Of a stretch of 64,000 bases of DNA, positions 45,977 to 58,138 are shown piece after piece. The position numbers and the translations under genes are program-made. Within the stretch, counting starts at the first letter, position 1. Every line of letters begins with the position of its first letter. The notes below the pieces were generated by a model. That model did not search any database. It was not told the DNA's origin and worked only from the letters and a program-made list of their open reading frames with translations. Source of the stretch: Camillea tinctor (Eukaryota > Ascomycota > Sordariomycetes > Xylariales > Xylariaceae); contig MU394051.1 of assembly GCA_022578605.1 (NCBI GenBank), forward strand, positions 682,001 through 746,000, in the 5' to 3' direction.

Positions 45977-47140
45977 GGCTGCAGGAGGAAAAGGAGTAAC
46001 GGAATACAGGACGAGGTAACAGGGTGACAAGAATATGAATCGAATCGGAAAGGGTGTACCCCAAGGTTTCAGGTACGAAGGTTTAAAAGAGAAACAAGAG
46101 GCGTTCGTGATACCGAATCCCACGTGGGCTGCCCACTATCCGCTACTGCTACCGCGTTTCACGACTCATCGCATCGAGAAGGTAAAGTTTTTTTGGGAGG
46201 AGGAAAGCTGTATAACCTAACCTAGATAGATGTTGGAAGGTTGGTTATCGAGCCAAGCGAAAAAGGAATCCTTCAGAAAGGGTCATCCAGAGTAATGTTC
46301 TCCATTTGGCGGAGCACGCAATAGGGAAAAGGAAGATCCATGTGACGTGAGGGAGTCAGGGTCGGGTCAGGGTCGGGTCAGGTTAAGTACGGGAGATATG
46401 TAGATATCGCAAATAACCTTCAGATACAAATGCATGAAAACGGTGTGACTGGAGATCATTGCGCAGACCTTCTAACCTGTTGTGGTTTAGTGCATCTATG
46501 TGTTATTTCATCATTGTGGAACGGGCGCTAACGAAAATAAAAGTAAATAAAAATAAAATAAAAATAAAAAAAGACCTGAGCTGTGAGGTCTTCTGTAGTT
46601 CTACAACCTTCTAAAACCTAGGTTACGTACATACACCAATAGTAGTTACCTATAACCCAGTTGACCATACTTTCAGGTACTGCAAAACCTAGACCTAGGT
46701 ATTATTTAGGTCTTATCTCTCTTTCGCATTAATGCTGTCCTAGCCCCAGCCTCAGCCCCATCAAACCCCTAAATGACCTACTACCTGAACCTAAGTACTT
46801 CGTACATAGGGTAAGAAAATAGGTAATACTTTTGAATAATTCTAAGCAAATATGAAGTATACCTAGGTACCCTCCTAACCAACCACGCTATAAACTATAA
46901 ACTACACTTTGTACTCAGCACCACTGCCATTGCCACCGCTATCATTACCTCTACCACCACTATCACATCACCTGAGGCTCACTCACATATTTACACACAC
47001 ACACGCACACACACACACTCATTCATATATACATTCACCCACCCACCCACTCACTCACACACACACATATATACACAATTCCTAAATCAGCTAGACTAAG
47101 CACCCCCCCAAAAAGATGCACCTGACTTCAAGTAGCTACC
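45977..47140. promoter_or_regulatory. Divergent intergenic region CLC / nrde2
   Basis: It holds both promoters. Contents include a GGGTC/AGGTC tandem repeat (46355-46383), an A-rich tract (46540-46571), CCTAGGT motifs (46616-46700 and 46860-46872) and a CA-rich microsatellite (46991-47072) shortly before the nrde2 ATG. No factor site is claimed. Confidence 0.45.
46991..47072. repeat. CA-rich microsatellite before nrde2
   Basis: Imperfect CA/CACC repeats ending about 70 bases before the nrde2 start codon, so possibly in its leader or core promoter. Confidence 0.8.
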
Positions 47141-50100
47141 ATGTCTTCTCATAGGGAGGGGAAGAGACCAGCACCCATACCCAAATTCGCCTCTTTCAAG
47201 CCCAAGTCCGAGCCCGAGCCTAAATCTGAGCCTCAGACCGCTCTTGGCCAGGTGGGGAATAAGGTGAATAAGGACGAGTCAAGACGATCACGCGATGATG
47301 AGCGTCAAATCCCTAGTAGGAGTCGGGATCGCCATCACCAGCACCGGCTCCATCGTCATCGCCCACCGATAGAAGATGCAGGTGCATCTCATAAGGGGCA
47401 ATCTTCTACCACTCAGGATCCCTCTCCAAATGCTCCAAATGACGTATATATCATCGATAAGCGAGGTGATGCATTGATCAGGAGATACGGCAGTAATAAC
47501 CGCCACGATGTCCCAGCCTACAGGCGCATTGGCGCAGGCCGTCTCCTCGGTGCCGCAGGTTTCATGAGCATTGATAGATCAGGAACCCGCGAGGAGTTCT
47601 TCATTCGCACCCATGGCGAAGGCAGCTCGCTCCTCAGCAGTGATAAAAAGACTCTCCTCGCAAAAGGGATCCGATTCAAGTCCCAGCCCATCAGAGTCCG
47701 TCGTGAGCAGCCCCAAGCCATAGCCTCCGGCACTGAGGAGTACCTGTCTCTACAGAGACCGAAAAAGCGAAAGCGAGATGACAATGCCTCGGGAGAGTCA
47801 TCAGACGATGAAAGGCCATCATACAGGTCCATTTACGGGAAAAGTAAGAGTCACGAGCACTCCGATAGCGATGAGCTGCACGCGAGCGACTCCTCTTCTG
47901 GTGAGATGGTACGAGGGATAGATGATCCAGTGAACATGAAAACGGTCGAGCTATCCAGGAGAGTACGGGAACACCCAGATGATATTGCATCTTGGTTCGA
48001 ATTAGTAGATCACCAGGATACTCTATTACAGCTGAACCAGACCGGCGATGCACGCCCAACTATAGCCGAGATAAAGAGCTATGCAGACATCAAGTTGTCT
48101 ATGCTCGAACAGGCTCTCTCGCATGCCAAGGATGATTTGCTGCGTGAAAGGTTGCATCTGAGGATTATGCAAGAAGGTACTAAGATTTGGGACTCACAGA
48201 CAGCATCAAAGCGATGGGACAAAACGATCGAGAGATATCCCACGAGCTTTGGAGTATGGAGAGCCAATATGGATTTTCGTCAATCAATACTATCAAGCTT
48301 TCGTTTTGAAGAAACCAAACAACTTTATATTGATCGGTTGCGGTACCTGAGCAAGGAAATCGCCACACTCTCGCAGGTTTCAGACCAGATCCCATTATTC
48401 GAACACATGATATATGTATTTCTCAGGTTAACCCGCTTCATCTCAGACGCAGGCTATAAGGAACTTGCGGCCGCCGCATGGCAGGCCACCTTGGAGGTAA
48501 ATTTCGCACGGCCAGTCACATTTACACAATCTACTGAAGGTGAAACGTTGTCGAATTTCCAGGAGTTTTGGGAGAGCGAGGTGGCTCGGATAGGCGAAGA
48601 GCAAGCTCAGGGGTGGGCAGCCTTTGAAAATAATGGTGGCGCTCAAGAACCCCCAGATCCTAAAGCAGCCAACACCACTTCATTGCCTGCGACGAGAGAT
48701 GGGTACAGAGCATGGTCGACAGTTGAGCAGTGCAAGGCTCGCAATGCTATGATACCCGCTCGCACTATGGATGAGGGGGATGAAGATGATCCTTATAGAG
48801 TCGTCATGTTCGCGGATATTCAGGATATAGTGCTATTTATCCCAATGGATACTATTGGTGTTGTCCAGCGTCAGCTATTGGATGCATTTCTAATCTTTTG
48901 TCAACTACCTCCAGCCTTTTGTGCTGGTAATCTCACTAAAGAGATGATCGAAGATAGCTTTTTGATTCGAAGTACAAAAGCAGGTCTTACCTCCAAATCA
49001 GCCTCAAAACCCGATGTCCCTCTTAATTCTGAGGAGTGTGCTCTAAGGTTGCCGGACTTCTTTCATGAATACCAACGTATAAACAAAACACCGGAAGTTT
49101 TATTTCCGTCTACCACTTGGTTCAGATATATGAATCAGACGCGGGAAGTCATCCCTCATGATCAATACTTGTGGATATTAAACACACTCAAGCAGCTCAC
49201 CCGTACATTTGGGGTCAAAGAACTTGCAGTGTATTATCTTGCTTTTGAATCTCTTAATGAGCCAGGGAATGAGAAGAAAAGCGCAAAGGCTCTCCTTAAA
49301 CAAGACCCTACAAATATTGATTTATACCTAGGATATTCTATACTCGAATGGGAAAGGGGGAATAAGACAGCCACTCGCAACGTTCTTTCGGCTGCGATGG
49401 GCTTGTCAACTATTTCCAGTCATGATCGACTTCGTCTCATCATGGCCTCAGCCGAGATAGAGCTTCGGGGTAGCGAGCTAAACAAAAGTGTCCTGCAGCT
49501 ATGCGCATTTTCGGAAGACAACGCCCAGACAACACCGACTCTCGAGAGCACTACAGCTTCTCCAGCTCAGATATTGAAAACGAGGCAATCACTAGCCTCA
49601 AATAGGGACTACCTAATATCTTCAGGAGATTTTTCTAATGCTATCATATACGCGAAGGGTCTGGCCTTGTTCGAATATCTAACCTGTCGTAGTGGTAAAG
49701 AGCCATGTTCGGCTGACCAGGGAGACATATGGTCGGCAATTTCCAGTATCTTGACTTGTTCTAACGATCTTGTTGCTCGTGGTAACGGAGACGCTTCGGA
49801 ACATGAAGATTTGCTTCAGTTTGCCGCTCGCCTGCTTTATCACCACGCAACACATGGGTAAGAACGGTGACAAATCACCTATGTAATTGTCACTTAAGCT
49901 TACCGTATTTATAGATCATTCAGATCCGGGTTTTTACGCGAGCAGCTCACACAATACGTCAAATATTTTCCGAAAAACACCATCTTCCTCTCCCTTTTCG
50001 CCTGGAGGGAGGAACGGCTTAGCATAGATGACCGGGTGCGTTCACTTCTCAACAATGTAGTCCTGAGAGAACCACACGCATGTATCAGCAACTACATGTT

Positions 50101-50467
50101 CGCGATCCGCCATGAGTTACAGGCCGGGAACGCGCACTCGACCCGGGCCGCGTTCGAACACGCGCTTGCGAGTGAGCCATGTAAGAACCATCCAGGATTA
50201 TGGGTTACGTATATTCGCTTCTGTCATGATAGGAAGGAACTCCGATCTAAGGCGAAAGATGTGTTCTACCGGGCCATACAGCATTGCCCCTGGTCTAAGG
50301 ACGTTTTCATGGAGGCTTTCGTTACGCTAGTCAGAGATATGGACTCCTCAGAACTAAGGTCCGTCTATAATACGCTTTGCGACAAGGGTTTAAGGGTTCA
50401 CATAGACATGGAGGAGTTTGTGGAGAGGTGGCGGGTGGAGCGGAAAGAGAGGATTGACAAAAAGTGA
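47141..50467 (+). CDS. nrde2: NRDE2 family RNA-surveillance/silencing protein
   Basis: NRDE2 proteins link nuclear RNA interference or Mtr4/exosome-related RNA surveillance to nascent transcripts (known from worm, human and fission yeast Nrl1). Exons 47141-49857 and 49915-50467 give 3270 nt and 1089 residues. The 57-nt intron has a GTAAGA donor and TATAG acceptor; the phase-2 join reads HATHG-SFRSGFL. Residues 1-110 are basic, Lys/Pro/Ser/Arg-rich and disordered. The diagnostic block DKRGDALIRRYGSNNRHDVP is followed by AYRRIGAGRLLG. From about residue 260 HAT/TPR-like helical repeats begin, with the family motif VNMKTVELSRRVREHPDDIA; repeats continue to the end (LWVTYIRFCHDRKEL, FVERWRVERK). 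Its presence is consistent with an active nuclear RNA-decay or RNAi branch in this fungus. Confidence 0.94.
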
Positions 50468-51531
50468 TAGGTTTTGATATTAGATGATTGACTTAGGCTG
50501 TGTACATTTTGGATAATTCTATTCATAACTGGTAGGGTATTTATTTCTAATTGTTATAATAACTAACTAATCAAGCTACATGCGAAACTTCAGTGTATAA
50601 ATATCAATTACAGCTAAGCTATTGTCTAAACAAGGAGTAAACACAAATGTGTTTCTATATAGTAGTTCTATGTGCAATCTGAGAGGGGGTAAATTGTTAC
50701 AACTCGAATCAAACGCCAGCAATACCGAGACAAATGCAAGAAGCAAAGTAAAGCTAAGACAATGGGAAGTTATATGTGCAAGTATATACAAGCTGACAAT
50801 ATGGATCACACACTATATACAAGAACCTCCTTGCACCTATCAAACCTTAAGGTAGACAGACGCACACACCCGTGGCTATACCACGATATATCCATATTGC
50901 CTTATGCAGACGAGAGAGGGGATTGGGGTGGAAATGAGTGAAATACACTGAAAAGGATAAAAACGAGGGAGTATCCAACCAAGCGAGCGAACGAAGAATA
51001 AATATAAGAATATAGGAATGAAAGGAAACCCCGAAGGAATAAAATGCGATGCCAGAAAAAAATAGAAATATGCCGGATGCGTTAAAGAGAAAACCAGGCC
51101 AAGCCACCGAGGTATAATTGTAGATAGACGGGGAATTAGAAAAGAAAAAAAAAGGGGAGGAACAAACATGACAAGAAGAATCCCAAAACACCCAACTGGC
51201 GTCCCAGCGCTAATAAGGTATCTATCCCAATCCATAACATGAAGACATGAAATCAACCCAAAAGAAGGGGGCAAGAAGGGTGTGGTGTGAAGAAGAAAAA
51301 AGGCCAAATGTCTCTCATCGGAACCAAAGTGACGCGATTATTATCGTCCCGACGAAAAAAAATATGTTTAACCCCCCCCTTTTCCCACCCCCTCTTCTCT
51401 TTCCCCTCTCCTATTCTAACCCCCTATCCCGAGAAAAAAAAAGAAAAAAAAAATAACCTTACCTTATCAACCCTCGTGATTCCCTACTCGAATTTTCCGG
51501 CGACAGCAAATGGGGAAGAGAGAGGCTTTGT
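50468..51531. other. Convergent 3' region nrde2 / GH64
   Basis: It holds the terminator regions of two convergent genes. The sequence is A/G-rich from about 51010 to 51160, followed by C- and T-rich tracts (51368-51425). No gene found. Confidence 0.45.
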
Positions 51532-52896
51532 TTAGCGAGAGGAAGATGCCGTTTTCGCCTTGGACATCTTAGCCTTCAGGTTGCCGATGAGCTTCTTGAT
51601 GAGGTCGCAGATGGTCGTGGTGGTCTTACCACCGTCACCGCCAGTGTTGCCATCGTTGCCGCCGCCGGTGTTGCCGCCATCGTTGTTGCCGCCGTTGTTG
51701 CTATCGCCGCCTCCGGTGTTCCCGCCGCCGTTGTTATTCCCGCCGTCGGACGCCGCCGGCCCGCCGATGGTGACGGTCAGCAGGTCGGGGTTCTCGTCGA
51801 ACACGGTGCCGGCCTGGTCGGGCTGGGTGTCGCCGCTGGCGACGACGTCGTCGTAGGGGAACGCGTAGCCGCGGCCGTCGAGGTTGACGGCGTGGCAGAT
51901 GCGCGCGTAGTGGTTCGTGGGGCTGGACGCGTAGTAGCTGCTCACGCTCTCGCCGTCGGGCTGGTTCGCGTTGTTCGCCAGCGTCGACCGGTTGAAGGCC
52001 GCCGCGATGCGCGCCCCCAGGTTGCCCATCTCGTCGGCCGCGTCGCCCGTGTACCCCCCGAAGGGCCCCGTCGAGCACGAGAAGATGTCCCCCGCCGACG
52101 GCTGCGCGAACGAGCCCACCCCGTCGAAGGTCAGCTTGTTGTCCGCGATGCGCCCCGTCACGTTGCCCCACTGCGCCTGCGTGTTGATGGTCAGGTCCGA
52201 AGACGCGTACTTGGCCCACACGGCGTCCACCAGCGGCTGGAAGTACCCGTTGAACAGGTTGGAGTCGACGACGCGGCCGCTGTTGGGGCTGAGCGCGCGC
52301 AGGTTCTTGGACCCGTCGGCGGTCTTGACCACGAGCTTGCCCCAGTCGGCGTTCTCGGACGAGGCCTGCTGCGTGAGCTTGTCGCAGATCTGGTCGAGGC
52401 CGTCGGTGGGCAGGCCCTGCACCGTCTGCACCTTGCCCGCGGTGTTGCGCAGCTCGAGCGCCACGGGGATGCTGACGAAGTCCACGTAGCTGATGTTGAC
52501 GAACAGCTGGAAGCTGTTGTACGTGAACTCGCAGAACCCCCAGTTGAGGTTGTAGTTGGGGTCTGCGGTGTTGAGCACGCTCGGCTCGACGATCGCCGGT
52601 CCTGGGTTCAGCAGGAACGTCAGCTTGTTGCCGATGCAGAACCAGATCCGTCCGCCGGCGATCTGCGGGATCGTCACCGTTGTCGTGCTGCCCGCTGCGC
52701 CGAGCGAGATAGCGCAGTCGGCTGCGAGGGCCGTCTGCGGCTGCGCTGGGGACTCGGGGTAGTACACCGTCTTGCCGTCGGATTGCATTAAGACGGGCGT
52801 GTTGTTCTTGTTGATGTCCAGACCCGTCACGTAGGCGTATACCTCGGACGAGCCCGTGTTGTTCTTCAGGGCTATGTTGGTTGTTGGGTTCGTCAT
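51532..52896 (-). CDS. GH64 beta-1,3-glucanase-like protein with Gly/Asn-rich tail
   Basis: Glycoside hydrolase family 64 (laminaripentaose-producing beta-1,3-glucanase, thaumatin-like fold), predicted to act on beta-1,3-glucan. A single exon encodes 454 residues from the first in-frame ATG. Family signatures: NNTGSSEVYAYVTGLD, QSDGKTVYYPESP, ADCAISLG, IAGGRIWFCIGNKLTFLLNP, WGFCEFTYN, LRALSPNSGRVV, DIFSCSTGPF and NHYARICHAVNLDGRGYAFP followed by YDDV. From about residue 380 a Gly/Asn/Asp tandem-like linker leads to a Lys-rich helical end (ICDLIKKLIGNLKAKMSK) and SSSR. No N-terminal signal peptide is visible: the protein starts MTNPTTNIALKNN. An in-frame non-ATG extension upstream would be Lys-rich, not hydrophobic. 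It is either non-classically secreted or intracellular, or a signal exon has been missed. The gene is very GC-rich. Confidence 0.9.
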   Translation of the reverse strand: MTNPTTNIALKNNTGSSEVYAYVTGLDINKNNTPVLMQSDGKTVYYPESPAQPQTALAADCAISLGAAGSTTTVTIPQIAGGRIWFCIGNKLTFLLNPGPAIVEPSVLNTADPNYNLNWGFCEFTYNSFQLFVNISYVDFVSIPVALELRNTAGKVQTVQGLPTDGLDQICDKLTQQASSENADWGKLVVKTADGSKNLRALSPNSGRVVDSNLFNGYFQPLVDAVWAKYASSDLTINTQAQWGNVTGRIADNKLTFDGVGSFAQPSAGDIFSCSTGPFGGYTGDAADEMGNLGARIAAAFNRSTLANNANQPDGESVSSYYASSPTNHYARICHAVNLDGRGYAFPYDDVVASGDTQPDQAGTVFDENPDLLTVTIGGPAASDGGNNNGGGNTGGGDSNNGGNNDGGNTGGGNDGNTGGDGGKTTTTICDLIKKLIGNLKAKMSKAKTASSSR

Positions 52897-55800
52897 TTTG
52901 GCTAAGGTTATTTTCTTCGTCTTCTTTTTCTTCTTCAATTGAACTGCGGCAGGTATTGCCTAAGCCCGAGAGACTGGATTCGAAAGAATGGGAGTAAAGA
53001 AAGGAAGGGAGATAGTTGGTACTATGAAATAGGAGAAGGATATAGCAATGGCGAAGGATGAGACTGATAATCCGTGAACAAAATCATATTTAGGTTCGAC
53101 AGCATCATCGCTTTAATAACTCGAAAGAAAATCGTCAAGACGTGGAAAGCCCAGCGCCGAGAGATCTGGTGAGAGACCTTGTTGGGTGGCCGGAGCATGT
53201 GCTCGAGATCGCTTGATGGAGATGAGGCGAACCTGTGACCTGCCCGGAGATCATCTCTACGGTTGGCAAGAGGCTGGAACATGGCGGGCTAACGCTATGA
53301 TAGGATACTAGGTACGTAACCTGAAAACTAAAATTGTCATATTTCCATATGCTCGTGAGTGCTGCCAGCAAAGATTGAATATGGAAAATGTGAGATATCA
53401 ATTCAGGCTTTCTTGTGCTAACATTGAGTGTCGACATTCGTGTTGCCAATTTGTGTATATCTTTGGACACCGGTATACACTATACTATACACTTTCCCAC
53501 GCCTCTCTTTTGCTTGGGATCCACCGGTTAATCGTTATGCTAGGACCCGCAACAAAGGAACAGGCCTGCGTATTTTTAGATACCACGAACTTCCATTTCC
53601 ACACAATAGTTAGCTGAGACCAACCGGGCTCACACTTAGCATTACATTACCCACTCATTCAAGGTGGTGTCTAGAGCCCAGCGAGAACACAAATCAGAAT
53701 TCTTAGCCAGGCAAGGGGATAAAGAATCGTGACTATGGAGGTAGAGCATGTGCAGAGCAGACACGGTATAACCTTGGAAGGAGGAAACGGCATGAAGACA
53801 CGAAGAAGTCGGAGAGAGTGAGATGACGTCTCCTCCATCTCAAACGTTAGTCGTCATTGGAGTTCTTCTGGATATGCACACACACTCACACACCTACATA
53901 GACACAGAAACGGGCCGGCCTTGGAAAAAAGCAGAAGTGGAGCCGAGCAACTTGGATTGTTGAGTCAGTAGTATAAGTTAGGGGGGTAGCCTTCGGCCTA
54001 TGGGATTAATAAGTCGGTATATACTGCTAGACTGCAACGGCCACGCGCATTCGCTGTCTCGGAGGTTGTGGCCGAAGTGGAAATGCGCGAGGGTCCCGGC
54101 GGACCACATGTCGTCAATATCTTCCCTGGAAGTGTGGCTGGTGGTATAGTATGATAATCCGGGGACGCGCGTAGTACGAACCGAAGTTGTATAAACTTGG
54201 CTTTGACTTACATGAGCCGGGGTGTATATTAGACGATGGTTCGTCTTGCGGGGTAGCTAGCATCAGACCTCTACCGTTGATCATCTCGATGGTGGTGTGT
54301 TGCTTTTAGTCTATATAATCTGCTTAGGAATACCTCACTTGAGCAGTGGGGACATGTATAATAGGCCCCTGATATATACCATAGTGTGTTAGTGTTAGTC
54401 AGTTGGTTGGTTCTATGCATATACGTCTAACCTAGGGGTTTAGAAAGAATACATGTAAGTTCGAGGAGCATAGGTACTCTAATAAGCCTTGAATATGCAA
54501 TTAAGACTCCAGTCGTGAAACCAATAGTGTTGCGCACACGAGGCACCGTCCCGTCGCGAAAACCAGGAAAAACCTGGTACATAGGAGGGGAGGTGGAGGA
54601 GGGGGAAACTTAAAGCCAATGAACCATCTCTTCGTTCGAAGGAGCATCGACGGAGCGAGCCTCGGTTGGTGGATTCGATCTATTGCATCAACTACTTACC
54701 TAAACCTATTGTACTTCCAACTTTACTTAGCCGGATCCAAGCCGGCAGCGGTAACGACCGAGATATATTTTGCGGGGTTGTCTTGTCTCTGATGACCTCT
54801 GCTCCCCCCTTTTTCATCCCCCCTTTTTGTTTACATCATCTTCTATCTCCCATACACACACTACTCCAAGTCTATATGGGTCTCCCCCGTTCTCCTCTCA
54901 TTTCTCCAACTTTTAAACTCTACTAATAGGTAATCAACTTCCACTAGTATGGAATTGTTAGATACTTTTACACTACATAAAAGCCAGAGGTATCCACTCG
55001 CCTCCGCAGAATATCGGTAGGTACCGTTGGGGTTGCTAGATTTCCATATTTATTGACGTATGATGTAAATCTATAGGTAGTACCTAAATACATGTGTACA
55101 TCCTGATGAGTTGACAGGTTACCCTGGTTACTACCACACCTATATACACACACCCTCTTTTTCTTTTTTTCCCTCCCCCACATCTCCAACATCCCCTACA
55201 AGAACCACCTAACAATGCAAAGCCAAAGCAACTTAAAGCATAGCCCCGCAGCAGTATGCGTGCAGGTGAGCTGGCCGCATTAGGCAGGTGGAGAGAGTAT
55301 TCTAGCAATCTCACTGGTGGTAACCTATTCTAAGGTTTCTTTTTATTCTTTCTGTTCTTTTTCCTTTTTTTGCCTTTTTCTCTTTCCCTTTCTCCGCATA
55401 ATGTTTCCCCTTTCATATATTCCAAAAAAGTCATTCCTTGTCTTAACTTACTTGCATTGATTCACCTCATCTACGTATGGCATGATAGAACCATGGTTCA
55501 TCCGCAGGCTTCTTCCCCTCCACTGACCTGCTGGGAGTTAGCAAATGCTACATATCGTGACCTGGCGCGGCCCCTTCCTTTCACTCCTTTCATTCCCTCA
55601 TTTCTCAGCCGCAGTGACGTTGGCGGGGCCCGAGCGAGAGGATACTGATCATCCCATTCTGTGGTCTGTGGTCGTAGTCGCTTATGCCATTGCCATGCCT
55701 TGGAAGACTGTGTGACCGCGGGGAATTTTTGAAAAAGCATGACAAAAATTTAAAGCACAACATAGTATAGAGAAAGAAAGATCATCGAGATTTCGGGTCC

Positions 55801-56883
55801 GTCCTATAAAAAGTAATTTAACCAAAGCAGACCTTCATCTCCAGTATAAGCATGTGGTTCACATCCGGTATTGTTTTCCACCTTATAGAATGTCACGAGC
55901 TGTGCTTCGACTGGTCTTACCTGAGACACGACCCAGTAGGTGGAATCCTCTCATGTTATGGATGATTTGTTTTTTCTATTCTGTTTTATTGTTTACTTTC
56001 TAAATATGTTACACGGCATGTAGCTCGTGGATATAATTAATTTAAGTTTCATTTCCAATTCTTCAAGTTTAACATGACTAAGCTATTGGTGTCCCATCGG
56101 TGGTGTTGTGGTGTTGTCTAACGAACGGTTCTCCTTGAAGTGCATTAAACTGCATCGATAGCGTCGCAGTTAGAGGACCGCACTATTCATTTCTGGGTAG
56201 TATACATATAAACTACTGCAACCACTTTTACTTGCTTGCCGTCAGAGGAAACAGGTGGGGCCTTATGTTCTTTAGATCGAATACTGTGTTTCTTATTTGG
56301 CTCATCCTGCATGATAGCATTGATCACGGTTTAGAAGTCTATAAGCATGCATTTTCGTATAGCCTCAATGTATGTAAATATTCTATAGTATAGTTCTCTC
56401 ATACTTACTTCACTGATAGAATATAAATATACTACCTATACGCTATATAAGTCAAATATCAGAAACCATTTTCCTCCATCTTCCAAACTGAAAAACATAT
56501 CAAGCCCAAGTCGCATCCCCCCAAAATAAGCAACTAAAGTAGGTATACATAGATATAAGCCTCTATATGGTAAATAGTCTAGCAATGCACTGAACGATAA
56601 TATAAGGAATACATTATATGATCCCATACTTTATTCGCGATAAGTACGTAACCAGGTATCGATGTAAATAGTTAAGGCAGTAACGTACATATGAAGTAAA
56701 ATAAAAAAATTAATAAATAAAATAAAAAGACATAGCTGAGCATTATGTGCCAAGTGAATATTAGCGAGTAAAAAAAGAGACAGCACCGCAACTCCAACGA
56801 ACAGCCAACATCTATGTAACATAAGCAATAGACCTCACCTTACCTCGCCCCTTTTTATCCCAATTTTTTGGAGCGCACGATAT
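52897..56883. other. 4-kb gene-free spacer
   Basis: No gene or RNA recognised. The region right of 52896 holds the GH64 promoter. Weak features are CACACTCACACAC at 53877-53890, AT-rich DNA around 55960-56060 and 56600-56740, and scattered TAGGTA motifs. Open frames at 53135-53470 (-) and 55370-55648 (+) are unconvincing. Confidence 0.5.
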
Positions 56884-58138
56884 CTATAACCCAAACATCC
56901 CCACGCCCAATGCAAGCGCCATAATCCCCCACAAAGACGACCACGTCCCATCTCTCGCACACCGGCTAGCCCCGTTCTTGTTGCCACCAGCATCATCCCC
57001 TCCGTACGTCGTCTGGTTCGGCGTCGAGCCCTCCTGGTAGCTGAAGAAGAACGTGGGGTCGTAGTCCGGCACCGCGCAGACCGCACCGGCAGCACTAGGG
57101 TCGGGGCAGCGGGCCTCGAAGTCGGCCTGGCGCGCCGGCAGCGACGAGTTGTAGTAGGCCTTGACGTAGCTGACGGTAGTAACGGCGTCTGTGTTGGGTG
57201 GTCCGCGCGACCAGCCGGGGTTGCCGTTGCTCCAGTGCGAGAGCAGCAGGTGCCCGGGGGTAGCGGGCACGCCGGCGCCCGCGAGCTCGGCGAGGGGCGC
57301 GCCGCCGTCGGCGTAGAACAGCACGCGGTCCGATAGAAAGTCGAAGCGGTACTCGTGGAAGTCCGCCGTCGGGTCGAACGGCAGCGAGACCTTGCGGAAG
57401 TCGCTCGTGTTGGAAGCGTCGTAGCCCGCGTCGCTCGAGGCCTTGGACTGCAGCACCAGGTTCACCGGGAATGTGCCGTTATCCCGGTCGAACTCGGCGG
57501 AGAGGAACTCCATGTCAATTTCCTGCGTGTCATTTTGGTACTGTTAGGCGGATGATACGGTTAGTCAAGTGACTCCCTGCTGTCGTACTTACCAAAAGAA
57601 AACCAAGAGCACGTCTGTCTACATGGCGATGGTGGTGTTAGTTAAGAGATGTATTACTGACCCAGAAGAAAGCGCTACAAGTTCCCGCTACGTCTGTTAC
57701 TTTCATGCCCGCCCTGAAGGTACCGTAGAAATAATGTAGATCCGTCGTGGAAATCTCGGAGCTCGTGATCATGTCATCTAGAACATCGCTCTGGACCGTC
57801 AAGCGTAGACCAGCATCGCCCCCCTTCGAACCTTGGCCCGCAAATATCTTATTGTCGGCGATATTATTCGACAAGACGTTGGGGACTACGAATGCCTCTC
57901 CATATTCCCCGCGCGCTGCGCTCGCCGTCATGTTGAAGGCCTGTGGTGCCCAGCCGTACTTGCCGTACTCTGCGGTGTTGTCCGTTACGTCTAGATGAAC
58001 GAAGTCGCTTTCGAGCAGATCGGTGAACAGGTGCTGCGTGTTGTCGGACCCAATCGTGATCGAGTAGCCGCACTCGCAGTCCGCTAGCACATGGCTAAAC
58101 AGAACCGGAAGAGAGTACACAACCCAACGCGAAGCCAT
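56884..58138 (-). CDS. Secreted GH16 family glycoside hydrolase, probably GPI-anchored
   Basis: GH16 concanavalin-fold enzymes cut or transfer beta-1,3/1,4-glucans; a cell-surface or wall role is inferred. Exons on the minus strand: 58138-57662 and 57540-56884 (1134 nt, 377 residues). A signal peptide is visible (MASRWVVYSLPVLFSHVLA, cleavage near DCEC). A second ATG 13 codons upstream, at 58177, is also in frame and would add an Arg-rich n-region. The catalytic motif EIDMEF (Glu166, Asp168, Glu170) is the intact GH16 ExDxE site and sits just after the intron; TDLHYFYGTFRAGMKV precedes it and LLLSHWSNGNPGWSRGPP follows. The C-terminus has a Cys-bearing segment, a polar Gly/Asn spacer and a hydrophobic end (SLWGIMALALGVGMFGL), as in GPI-anchored proteins. 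Closest subfamily not determined. Confidence 0.91.

Noticed and set aside
51892..52791. Long open frame antisense to the GH64 gene (299 codons)
   Set aside because: It is Arg/Val/Leu/Gly-rich with no domain, and explained by the GC-rich third positions of the real gene on the other strand.
57598..57618. A 26-nt micro-exon inside the GH16 intron
   Set aside because: Including it breaks the reading frame between the AFFW and YQNDTQ blocks, so it cannot be part of the productive protein.
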